The position numbers and the translations under genes were made by a program. This document shows, piece after piece, positions 40,941 to 48,963 of a stretch of DNA of 64,000 bases. The stretch is from positions 1 through 64,000 of the forward strand of contig DAOPJV010000014.1 in assembly GCA_035399845.1 (NCBI GenBank), in the 5' to 3' direction. The stretch is from ECT2AJA-110-A sp035399845. Lineage in GTDB: Bacteria; Planctomycetota; Phycisphaerae; UBA1845; UTPLA1. The notes under the pieces are model-generated. The model was not told where the DNA came from. It did no database searches and worked only from the letters and a program-made list of their open reading frames with translations. The stretch's first letter is position 1, and every line of letters begins with the position of its first letter.

Positions 40941-43414
40941 CGGCTGACGGCGAATTGGTTCTCGCGCAGGCGCCCGCGTTCCTTGGGAATATCTGGAACG
41001 TGCTGCAGATCGTGCTGGGCTTCTCGCTGATCGTCTTTGTGCACGAACTCGGCCACTTCCTTGCGGCCAAGTGGGCGGGCGTGCGCGTCGAGACGTTTGC
41101 CGTCGGTTTCGGCAAGGAGCTCTTCGGTTTCACGCGCGGCGAGACGCGCTACGCCTTCAAGGTCCTCCCCCTGGGCGGCTACGTGAAGATGCTTGGCCAG
41201 GAGGACTTCGTCGTCGACAAGACGGGGGAACTGAAGGTCAAGGAAGATCCCCGCTCCTTCACGAACAAGAGCGTCGGCAAGCGGATGGTCATCGTCTGCG
41301 CCGGCGTCATCATGAATCTGATCTTCGCCGCCGTCATCTTCACGATCGTCAACATGATCGGTCGCATGCAGGTGCCGGCCGTCATCGGATTCGTCGGTGA
41401 GAACGATCCGGCCGGCCGCGCCGGCCTGCAGCCCGGCGATCGCGTCCTGGAAATCAACGGCGAGCCGATTGAAGACTTCAATCAGATGTTCAGCGTCATC
41501 TCGCTGTCGGATGAAGGCGCGGAACTCGACATGACGATCGAGCGCAACGGCAGTATCGTCGAACCGCACCCGCGCGTGATTCCCGAATACCAGAAGGACT
41601 CCGAACGCCGCCAGATCGGCATCGGCAAGGGCTGGAACGATCGCGTCGGCTGGGTTCCGACCTATGGCGACGCCGAACCTCGCCCGGACGAACTGCAGCT
41701 CAACGATCGCATCACGGATGTAATCTTCGAGGGCAGGCGCATTCCGCTGGATAAGGAAGGCCTCCTCGCGCTCATCCGGCCCCTCTACGCGACGATGGGC
41801 AGGCCGCTGCAGGTCGTCGTCCAGCGCCCGAAGGATCCCGAGGCCCTGACGGAAGACCAAGTCTTCTCCAGGGACGCCGACATTCCCTCCACGGAACACG
41901 TCGTCACGATCGACCCGATCTGGTTCCCGATCTCCTGCGACCCGAAGACGCCGCAGCGGGCGTCGCTGCTCGGATTCGTCCCGCGCCTGACGGCGCCCTT
42001 CGGCGCCCTGCCCGACGATCCGTTCGGCAAGGCCGGCCTTCAGTACCGGGACGTGATCGTCGGTATCGCCGATGTGGACAACCCCTCGTGGCCGGAGCTC
42101 ACAAGCGTCTACGAGGAGAACGCCGGCAAGACGATCCCCCTGAAGGTTCGTCGCGATCACGCAAAGAACAACGATCTCAGCGCCAAGGCCGTCGACTGGC
42201 TCATCGCGCAGCGAGAGTCACTCATCGCCTCCGCCATCGAGAGCTTCGACGCCGCCCGGGCGAGTCTCCCCGCCGTCATCGACGCCTCCGGCCTGGACGA
42301 GAAGGATCGCTCAGCCATCCTCGCCGCCCTGAACCCGCTGGAAGACGCCGGGGGATGGCGAAAGTGGCTTGAAAATGCGGATGTCCACGAACTGTCGCTG
42401 GCCGTACCCACCGGCTCACTTCTGGGCGGGGCGACGCCGAAGGTTCAGGCCAAGCTCCAGCCCGCGGATGAGAGCGTCGTGTATGTCGCCGACACGATCC
42501 CGGACTTTGGCGACGCGCCCACGCCGGCGCGCAGGGCCGGTATCCCGCGCGCGTCCGTCATCCTCAAAGTCAATGACCAGTCCATCGACGCCTGGCACAC
42601 GTTCTACTGGACGCTCCGCGCCAATGCGGGAAAGACCGTCCGTCTCACCTACAGGCACCTCGACACGATCAAGACAGTCCAGTTGGCGATTCCCAATTGT
42701 GTGGAAGCGCAGCTCAATCTGCTGCGCGGCGATCGGATCACAAAGATCGGCGGTGAAACCGATGTGGAGCTGGTCGCGAAGGATGCGGACGGCGTCGAAA
42801 CCAAACAGCGCGCAATCCTGCCCGACTGGCGCGCCATTGACGCCCTGCTCAGGAAACACGTCGGCGAAACGGTCGACATCGAATACGCGAAACTGACAGG
42901 CGAAAAGGGGAACGGACAATACGCCGTAACGGCGGACAACATCGACCCGTGGCTGGATCGCGCTCACTGCTCCGTCATGGTCGAGTTCTACCCGATGAGC
43001 GAACGCCATCCGATCCGCAATCCGATCAAGGCGTTTGCCGCCGGCTGCGACCAGGCCTATCGCGCGACGGTCGATACGATCGTCACGATCAAGCAGCTCG
43101 TCACGCGAAACGTCGGCACGAAGAACATGAGCGGTCCGCTCGGCATCATGGCGATCGGCGCCAAGGTCGCCAATCACAGCACGCTCGACCTGCTCTGGCT
43201 GCTCGGCCTGCTGTCCGCCAACCTCGCGGTCATCAACTTCCTGCCGCTACCCATCGTCGACGGGGGCCTGTTCCTGTTTCTGATCCTGGAGAAGATTCGC
43301 GGCGAGCCCGTCAGCATCAAGGTGCAGGTCGCGACGCAGATCGTCGGCATCGCCCTGATTGCGACTGTCTTCATCCTCGTGACGGCCCAGGACCTGCTGA
43401 AACTGATCTCCTGA
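40925..43414 (+). CDS. rseP: RseP-family site-2 protease with expanded PDZ region
   Basis: An intramembrane zinc metalloprotease of 829 residues, nearly twice the usual 420-450. The active site is HELGH (His40, Glu41, His44), with the third ligand in 'NFLPLPIVDGG' (Asp779); 'SGPLGIM' precedes it. Between the catalytic parts lie about 600 residues with at least three PDZ-like segments: 'DPAGRAGLQPGDRVLEINGEPI', 'FGKAGLQYRDVIVGI' and 'RRAGIPRASVILKVNDQSI', plus a later 'LNLLRGDRITKIGG'. It probably cleaves an anti-sigma factor or signal-peptide remnants. GAGG lies 7 nt before the ATG. It overlaps dxr. Confidence 0.93.
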   Translation: MLQSLTADGELVLAQAPAFLGNIWNVLQIVLGFSLIVFVHELGHFLAAKWAGVRVETFAVGFGKELFGFTRGETRYAFKVLPLGGYVKMLGQEDFVVDKTGELKVKEDPRSFTNKSVGKRMVIVCAGVIMNLIFAAVIFTIVNMIGRMQVPAVIGFVGENDPAGRAGLQPGDRVLEINGEPIEDFNQMFSVISLSDEGAELDMTIERNGSIVEPHPRVIPEYQKDSERRQIGIGKGWNDRVGWVPTYGDAEPRPDELQLNDRITDVIFEGRRIPLDKEGLLALIRPLYATMGRPLQVVVQRPKDPEALTEDQVFSRDADIPSTEHVVTIDPIWFPISCDPKTPQRASLLGFVPRLTAPFGALPDDPFGKAGLQYRDVIVGIADVDNPSWPELTSVYEENAGKTIPLKVRRDHAKNNDLSAKAVDWLIAQRESLIASAIESFDAARASLPAVIDASGLDEKDRSAILAALNPLEDAGGWRKWLENADVHELSLAVPTGSLLGGATPKVQAKLQPADESVVYVADTIPDFGDAPTPARRAGIPRASVILKVNDQSIDAWHTFYWTLRANAGKTVRLTYRHLDTIKTVQLAIPNCVEAQLNLLRGDRITKIGGETDVELVAKDADGVETKQRAILPDWRAIDALLRKHVGETVDIEYAKLTGEKGNGQYAVTADNIDPWLDRAHCSVMVEFYPMSERHPIRNPIKAFAAGCDQAYRATVDTIVTIKQLVTRNVGTKNMSGPLGIMAIGAKVANHSTLDLLWLLGLLSANLAVINFLPLPIVDGGLFLFLILEKIRGEPVSIKVQVATQIVGIALIATVFILVTAQDLLKLIS

Positions 43415-43804
43415 CGCGCGATCCCGGCGAAGCGAATTCGACATCGCGTCACAGGCGCGCATCGATGCGCCGTCCACCGATTCGTAACCGATCGACCAGC
43501 GCGTCGTCTGCCCGGCCCGAAGCGTGAGCGTGACGGGCCCCCAGGTATCGCAGCGAGATCGCGCCGTCGCGAGGATGTCGCCTGTGCGCCGCGTTGTCAG
43601 CGACAGCGTCATCATCGACTCACAGTCGCCCATGAACCGATCGTCAAAGTAAATGGCCACGGGACAAGGCGTGTGGTTCTCGATCACGAGCCGGGCCCGT
43701 CGCCGCGTATCAGGCGTGCAGTCCCGATCCCCCGCAAAGGCCCGAGTCGATGGCGCGAGGATCAGGATCGCGGCGCAGGACTGTGCGAGTCGTGTGACGG
43801 CCAT
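43247..43804 (-). CDS. Small secreted protein overlapping rseP antisense
   Basis: A 185-residue protein with a signal peptide (LAQSCAAILILAPSTRAFA) and a beta-rich, Cys-containing domain ('RRRARLVIENHTPCPVAIYFDD', 'WGPVTLTLRAGQTTRWSIGYES'). No family recognised; the layout resembles small periplasmic immunoglobulin-like proteins. GGAGGT lies 6 nt before the ATG at 43804. The last 55 or so residues are highly charged and overlap the 3' end of rseP on the other strand by 168 bases, so the true C-terminus may be shorter, for example through a sequence error near 43415. Confidence 0.6.
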   Translation of the reverse strand: MAVTRLAQSCAAILILAPSTRAFAGDRDCTPDTRRRARLVIENHTPCPVAIYFDDRFMGDCESMMTLSLTTRRTGDILATARSRCDTWGPVTLTLRAGQTTRWSIGYESVDGASMRACDAMSNSLRRDRASGDQFQQVLGRHEDEDSRNQGDADDLRRDLHLDADGLAANLLQDQKQEQAPVDDG

Positions 43805-44119
43805 AGCGCAACCTCCGAAGTGCACGCGGGAATACGTCGTTAAGCCGGGCATCGACCGATTGGCCGCCGGGCGATGAGGCGCCGTTGGGCGTCGCCCCGA
43901 TCCCCCGGCGGCGTATCCACAAGCGTCGGCAGGGCCTGTCATGGCTGGCGACGCTGATAACGCCGAATTCTATGCCGCGCGACTTTACAGAATGATGAAT
44001 CCACCTCGCGATCCGGCAATCATTGCGCGACTTAACTTCGATGAATGAGGAAGTTCCGATCGAAACGGAGCAATCCGGCAATCTTCGGGAATCTGAACTC
44101 GATCGTCACAGCGGCGCTG
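43805..44119. other. Intergenic region downstream of moaA
   Basis: 315 bases between the stop of moaA and the start of the secreted-protein gene, both minus-strand. It contains an AT-richer patch at 43970-44050 and a G/C-rich inverted stretch near 43865-43915, but no clear terminator with a T-run and no gene that I can support. Confidence 0.4.
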
Positions 44120-45163
44120 TTAGCCACCGATCTGCGACATCTGGCGATTGCCGAAATAGGAGTGAACCTCGGGCTTGAAGGCGACGCAGTTGACGAACGC
44201 CTGATGAAGCTCCGACGCCGCCGTCTCCCGACCCATTTCGCGAAGAATCGGCCGCAGCTCGACTTCACCGCCATCGAACAGACAGCTTCGCAGCTGCCCC
44301 TCCGCCGTCAGCCGAAGACGATTGCAGGTTTCGCAGAATGGCCTGGACATGGCGCTGATGAATCCGATACGCCCCTTCCCCCCGGCGATTCGGAAGACGC
44401 GCGCGGGACCCGACCCCGAATCCGGATCGGCGGGAACCAGCGATCCGAATCTCGCCTCGATCGCGGATCGGATCTCCGGCTCGGGAACAAAACGCCGCTC
44501 ATACTCGCCGCCCAGCGCCGTCCGGCCGAGTGGCATGTATTCGATGAATCGCACACTGACATCGTGATCCAGCGTCATCGCCGCGAACATCGGGAACTCA
44601 GTGTCGTTCACGCCGCGCATCGCGACACAGTTGATCTTCGGGCGCCCGAATCCCGCCGCGACAGCGGCGTCAATGCCGGCCAGCACGTCGGCGAGGCGCG
44701 CGCCTCGCGTGATCCGTTCGAACGTGTCGGGATTCAGCGAATCGAGGCTGATCGTGATCCGCCCGAGGCCCGCCGCCCGCAGCGATTCCGCGTGCTCGAC
44801 GAGCAGCGCTCCGTTCGTCGTCATCGACAGCTCGAGATCGTCGGACAGCCCGTTCAGCATCTCGATGAGTCGCGGCAGCTCCTGGCGCACCAGCGGCTCA
44901 CCGCCCGTGATCTTGAAGCCGCGGATGCCGTGGCGGATCGCCGCCGCGGCGATCGTCGTGATCTCCTCGAAGGTCAGCAGGGACGCTTTGGGCGTCCAGT
45001 CGAGCTTGTCCTCCGGCATGCAATAGACGCAACGAAAGTTACAGCGATCCGTGACACTGATGCGAAGCGTCCGGACGGACCGAATATCACGTGGCCCCGT
45101 CGGCTGTCCCGCCAGCGGCGACGCCGATTCCGTGTGGGAAAGGATGGGAAGTGCAACCTTCAC
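44120..45163 (-). CDS. moaA: GTP 3',8-cyclase MoaA
   Basis: A 347-residue radical-SAM enzyme that performs the first step of molybdenum cofactor synthesis, rearranging GTP to 3',8-cH2GTP. The SAM cluster motif is CNFRCVYC (Cys41, Cys45, Cys48); the second cluster motif is CETC...C (Cys277, Cys280, Cys294). The chain ends in the conserved Gly-Gly. Other hallmarks: 'FKITGGEPLVRQ', 'SMTTNGALL', 'ITISLDSLNP' and 'VRFIEYMPLG'. No other moa genes lie in the window. The gene is divergent from the ECF sigma gene. Confidence 0.96.
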   Translation of the reverse strand: MKVALPILSHTESASPLAGQPTGPRDIRSVRTLRISVTDRCNFRCVYCMPEDKLDWTPKASLLTFEEITTIAAAAIRHGIRGFKITGGEPLVRQELPRLIEMLNGLSDDLELSMTTNGALLVEHAESLRAAGLGRITISLDSLNPDTFERITRGARLADVLAGIDAAVAAGFGRPKINCVAMRGVNDTEFPMFAAMTLDHDVSVRFIEYMPLGRTALGGEYERRFVPEPEIRSAIEARFGSLVPADPDSGSGPARVFRIAGGKGRIGFISAMSRPFCETCNRLRLTAEGQLRSCLFDGGEVELRPILREMGRETAASELHQAFVNCVAFKPEVHSYFGNRQMSQIGG

Positions 45164-45502
45164 GGCGGCTCATCGTACTGATAGGGGGAAACCAGGGCCA
45201 GCAGGAAGTCGCGGCGCCGGAAATTGACCTTGCCAGACTGCGCTCCGAGAATATGAACCAGCACGGATTGGAGACGCCCACTGTCAACTTCGCCTCGAGA
45301 CCAGTACAACGCCGCCGGAATTGCGGGAACCGCGGGCGCCAACGCGCGTCCAAATGTTCGAATCGGCGCGGCTTCGGCCGGGGCTGATGAGAACGGCGAA
45401 CGCGAAACGGCCCTGATTTCGCTGGTACGCGCCGGGGACACGGCGGCCTACGCGGAACTCGTCGAGGCGTACCAGGATCGCATCTACGGCCTGTGCCTTC
45501 GG
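45164..45502. other. 5' region of the ECF sigma gene and divergent promoter region
   Basis: The frame of the sigma factor is open from 45257 and clearly encodes its N-terminal sigma-2 sequence from about 45422 ('LVRAGDTAAYAELVEAYQDRIYGLCLRM'), yet it holds no in-frame ATG, GTG or TTG. An ATG at 45387, where the start would be expected, is in another frame and meets TGA at 45414. The part up to about 45250 should hold the divergent promoters for moaA and the sigma gene; none identified. Confidence 0.6.
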
Positions 45503-45970
45503 ATGTGCGGCAACGCCTCGGACGCGGAGGATCTGGCCCAGGAGGCGTTCGTTCGCGCCTATCACTCCCTGTCGAAGTTCGATGGCCGGGCAAGGTTCTA
45601 CACCTGGCTGTTCCGGATCGCCGTCAACGTGTCGATCAGCGAACGCCGGAAATCGGCGCGACGCCCGCTGAAGCTGGCCACAGACCTAGCCGGAGCGGAC
45701 GACGGCGCGTCCGCTGGGCTCGCCATGGAGCGAGCTCAGGGTCCGCAGGCGGAGGATCACGCCGTGCGAAGGGAAGAGACGGAAATCGTCCTGGCCGCCC
45801 TCGCCGAACTGGACGAAGAGCAGCGATGTATCGTCACGCTGCGGGACATGCAGTCGCTCGGCTACGATGAGATAGCCGAAGTGATGGACATACCGATCGG
45901 GACAGTGAAGTCCCGACTGCATCGGGCTCGGCTGGCGCTGAGAAACCGCCTCGGCCGATTGCTCGAATAG
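45503..45970 (+). CDS. ECF RNA polymerase sigma factor (N-terminus lacks a normal start)
   Basis: A sigma-70 family ECF factor. From the first usable ATG (45503) it encodes 155 residues: the rest of sigma-2 ('NASDAEDLAQEAFVRAYHSLSKFDGRARFYTWLFRIAVN'), a linker, and sigma-4 with helix-turn-helix ('LRDMQSLGYDEIAEVMDIPIGTVKSRLHRAR'). The reading frame upstream codes for the missing start of sigma-2 but has no standard start codon. Either translation begins at a rare codon (ATT or CTG), or a frameshift is present, real or from sequencing. It lies 34 bases before an anti-sigma gene, so the two form a regulatory pair. Promoter targets unknown. Confidence 0.8.
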   Translation: MCGNASDAEDLAQEAFVRAYHSLSKFDGRARFYTWLFRIAVNVSISERRKSARRPLKLATDLAGADDGASAGLAMERAQGPQAEDHAVRREETEIVLAALAELDEEQRCIVTLRDMQSLGYDEIAEVMDIPIGTVKSRLHRARLALRNRLGRLLE

Positions 45971-46004
45971 GGGTTGTGGGAACGTCGGATAGCTGAACGG
46001 AACA

Positions 46005-47738
46005 ATGACGGAACGCGATGAACAACTGGAACTGCTGACGGCCTACCTCGATGGCGAGGCCTCCGACGCGCAGCGCGCCGAGGTCGAAACGCTGATCGCG
46101 GCGGATCCCGACGCGCGACGGCTGCTGGCCGAGCTGAGGCGAACCTCGCAGCTCGTGGCCGGGCTTCCGCATTCGAGCGCCCCGACGCAATTCAGCCGGC
46201 GCATCGTCGCGCGGCTGGAACGCGAGGCGCTGCTGGGCGCCGATCGAAGCGACGAACGGCGATGGACGCTTGGCAACTGGAGCGCCCTCGCGGCCTCGAT
46301 CGCCCTGGTCGTCGTCGCCGGTTGGTGGGTCCTGCCGCGCGTCGATCAGCTTCGCGCCCCCGCCGGTTCGCGGGAAGTGGCCGTCGTTCACACACAGGAC
46401 AACGAAGACCGGAAGGACATGAGGCTCGCGGCGCGCGCGCCGGCGAAAGAATCGCCCGAGGTCGCGACAACGGCGTCCGTCGGATCACGAAACGACAACA
46501 GGAAACGATCGGGGCGAGGCGGCGCAGCGGCCCCCGTCGCCGCCGGTTCCGCCGACAAGGCCGGCGCTGTCATGAAGTCGGAGGAGCCGGAGGCGTCGCA
46601 GCTCATGATGAATAACTGCATGAGTGTTCGCGACGCGGCGGAAATCGATCAGAACCTGACCAAAGGTCGGTTGACTCCCGACGAGATCGAAAACGCTTCC
46701 GCCGACGCGTTCACGAACCGGATTCTCGTGGAGGTGCCGAGCGAAACGGCTGTCCCGATTGTGAGCCAGGTCGTGGAAGACAATTTCGTCCGGAACGACC
46801 TGCGATGTCTCGACCAGGAGCCGAAGGACAAGCCGCTGAGTCGGAACCAGCGGTTCTTCGCGCGACAGCAGATTGATTTGTCCGACGCGGACGACAACGC
46901 CGATGGCGCTCGCGTCGAATCGGGCGTCATGACTCAGCCGCCGGAAGTGGTGGACGACGCGCCGGTGCGACAATATGTCCTCAACGCGAGTCGCCGCGAA
47001 CTCAAGGACATCGTCGCGGCGCTCCAGGACGCCTGCGCATCCCGCGGGATAGAGGCGAACTACGACGTCAACGGGGCACAATTCGGCAATTCCGCCGACC
47101 CGGCGGTCTTCGCGGACAATCTCTACGCCGTCGTTGACTGGAATCACGTTTCCACCTCGTCCGCCTACGACAGCGTGACGTTCGGCGATTCCTGGACGCA
47201 TGATGACGAATCGCCCAGGCAACCCGCGGCGGCGGACGTCAAAGGGGATGCGTCGACGCGATCAGCACGCGCCGCCGGCGACGATGGAGTGCGACCTGGG
47301 AGTGAATCAGACGATCGCATCGCCGCGCGCACGACGCCCCGCGCCGACGGCCAGCCTCACGAAGCCGCCAGGCCCGGGACCGCCAGGCCGGAACCGGGCG
47401 AACATGGCAATGTCACGTCGGAGAAGCGCACGGATCCTGCGATGGCGCCGACGACGCAGCCGACGATCAACCGATCCGCGCCGACTTCGCTGACGGAAAA
47501 GAATGAGGCGGATCACGAACGGTCTCTCGCGCTCATCGTCCGGAACATGGCGGGCGATGCCGACGTTGTCGGACCGATGCCGGCGGCCCCCGTCGACGAC
47601 GCCGAGATCGTGACATGCGTCGTGACGATCCGTCCAACGGAATCACGCGACAACGCGACACCCAACGCGGCGCCTGGAGGCGTCACGCCCACCAGCGCCC
47701 CCGCCAGTCAGCCCACAAGGGGCGCCGGCCGTGGCTAA
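46005..47738 (+). CDS. Membrane-anchored anti-sigma factor with long C-terminal domain
   Basis: A 577-residue protein. Residues 1-55 form a zinc-free anti-sigma-like helical domain ('ELLTAYLDGEASDAQRAEVETLIAADPDAR'), with no HxxxCxxC. A transmembrane helix follows at about 93-111, then a 460-residue extracytoplasmic part: a disordered stretch, a folded segment around 'RQYVLNASRRELKDIVAALQDACASRGIEANYDVNG', and a Thr/Pro/Ala-rich tail. It should hold the ECF sigma encoded just upstream at the membrane until a signal arrives. It overlaps rsgA by 8 bases. Confidence 0.8.
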   Translation: MTERDEQLELLTAYLDGEASDAQRAEVETLIAADPDARRLLAELRRTSQLVAGLPHSSAPTQFSRRIVARLEREALLGADRSDERRWTLGNWSALAASIALVVVAGWWVLPRVDQLRAPAGSREVAVVHTQDNEDRKDMRLAARAPAKESPEVATTASVGSRNDNRKRSGRGGAAAPVAAGSADKAGAVMKSEEPEASQLMMNNCMSVRDAAEIDQNLTKGRLTPDEIENASADAFTNRILVEVPSETAVPIVSQVVEDNFVRNDLRCLDQEPKDKPLSRNQRFFARQQIDLSDADDNADGARVESGVMTQPPEVVDDAPVRQYVLNASRRELKDIVAALQDACASRGIEANYDVNGAQFGNSADPAVFADNLYAVVDWNHVSTSSAYDSVTFGDSWTHDDESPRQPAAADVKGDASTRSARAAGDDGVRPGSESDDRIAARTTPRADGQPHEAARPGTARPEPGEHGNVTSEKRTDPAMAPTTQPTINRSAPTSLTEKNEADHERSLALIVRNMAGDADVVGPMPAAPVDDAEIVTCVVTIRPTESRDNATPNAAPGGVTPTSAPASQPTRGAGRG

Positions 47739-48900
47739 ACGAAAACCCGGGAAAGCGGGTGGCAAGAAGAAAATCCGCGTCGATTTTCGAAAGAACCGCG
47801 GCAAGTCTGCGCGGGACAAGACGCAATGGACGCGCGATTTCCATCGCGACGAAACCAAATCCGACGACACGAGCACGTTTGAGTCCGTTCGCGCCAAGGG
47901 CGATCTGTCGCGCAAGCGAACGATCGTCATCGATGATTCAGGCGTCACCAATCTGCTTGCGGGAACCGTGATCCGCATGCGCGGTCTCATCGCCGAAGTC
48001 GACGACGGATCGCAGATCTGGGCCTGTACCGTCCGGCGCGTACTGCGAACCCGACAGATCGACGAACGTCATCCCGTCGCCGTCGGCGATCGGGTCTGGC
48101 TGTCGCCAGTCGAGCTGGCGGGCGAGGCGAGCACGTTGACGAGTGACGACCAGGCGCTTCCCGAAGGCGTGATTGAGGACATCGAGCCTCGAACGACGAC
48201 GCTCGTCCGCCACTACGATCGGCGCGTTCACGTGGTCGCCGCCAACATCGATCTCGTCGTCATCGTGGTTGCCGCGGACCAGCCGACACTGCGACCTCAT
48301 CTGATCGATCGGTACCTCATCGCGATCCATCAGGGCGACATGAAGCCCGTGATCTGCATCAACAAGGCGGATCTCGATGTCGACGGATTCGCCGCCGGCG
48401 TAGCCGAGCGATATCGCGGGATCGGCTACGACGTCTTCCTGACGTGCAACCTGGATGGTCGCGGCGTTGAGGACCTGCGGGCAATGCTGACGGAAAAGAC
48501 CTCAGTGCTTGTCGGTCCCAGCGGCGTCGGCAAGAGCTCGCTGCTGAACCGACTGGATCCCAATCTGCAGCTGAAGGTCAGCGATCTGTCCGATCTGCAG
48601 CGCGGGCGGCACACGACAACCACGGCGAGCCTGCTGCGCTGGCGATTTGGCGGGTTCGTCGTCGACACGCCGGGAACACGACAGTTCGATATGGCGCGGC
48701 TGACCTCCGAGGAAGTCGAAGCGTATTTCAGGGAGTTCGTGGACCGAATTCCCGATTGCCGCTTCCCCGACTGCTCGCACACACACGAAACGAAATGCGC
48801 CGTCAAGGCCGCCGTCGATGCCGATGAAATCACGCCCGAACGCTATGAGAGCTACGTGAAGATCTACGAGGAATGCCGGGAAAAGGAACGCCAGCGATGA
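47731..48900 (+). CDS. rsgA: Ribosome small subunit-dependent GTPase RsgA
   Basis: A 389-residue circularly permuted GTPase that assists late 30S maturation. The N-terminus is basic (about 1-30), followed by an OB fold (about 77-130), then motifs in the permuted order: G4 NKAD at 211-214, G1 GPSGVGKS at 262-269, G3 DTPG at 312-315. The C-terminal zinc site uses Cys343, Cys348, His350 and Cys356. It starts with GTG, with AAGGGG 8 nt upstream, and overlaps the anti-sigma stop. The 70-residue basic N-terminal extension is longer than in E. coli. Confidence 0.95.
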   Translation: MAKRKPGKAGGKKKIRVDFRKNRGKSARDKTQWTRDFHRDETKSDDTSTFESVRAKGDLSRKRTIVIDDSGVTNLLAGTVIRMRGLIAEVDDGSQIWACTVRRVLRTRQIDERHPVAVGDRVWLSPVELAGEASTLTSDDQALPEGVIEDIEPRTTTLVRHYDRRVHVVAANIDLVVIVVAADQPTLRPHLIDRYLIAIHQGDMKPVICINKADLDVDGFAAGVAERYRGIGYDVFLTCNLDGRGVEDLRAMLTEKTSVLVGPSGVGKSSLLNRLDPNLQLKVSDLSDLQRGRHTTTTASLLRWRFGGFVVDTPGTRQFDMARLTSEEVEAYFREFVDRIPDCRFPDCSHTHETKCAVKAAVDADEITPERYESYVKIYEECREKERQR

Positions 48901-48963
48901 CGCCCCGATCAAGGGGTTTTGGCGTTTGCCCCGCGGCCTGATCCGCGTATAACGTCTCGCGTC

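Noticed and set aside
40607..42160. Minus-strand open frame of 517 codons opposite dxr/rseP
   Set aside because: Antisense shadow; both plus-strand genes are certain.
44045..45181. Plus-strand open frame of 378 codons opposite moaA
   Set aside because: Arg-rich antisense shadow; moaA has both cluster motifs and the Gly-Gly end.
45091..45387. Plus-strand 98-codon frame before the sigma factor
   Set aside because: Basic, low-complexity product in a different frame from the sigma factor, overlapping the moaA start; no ribosome-binding site.
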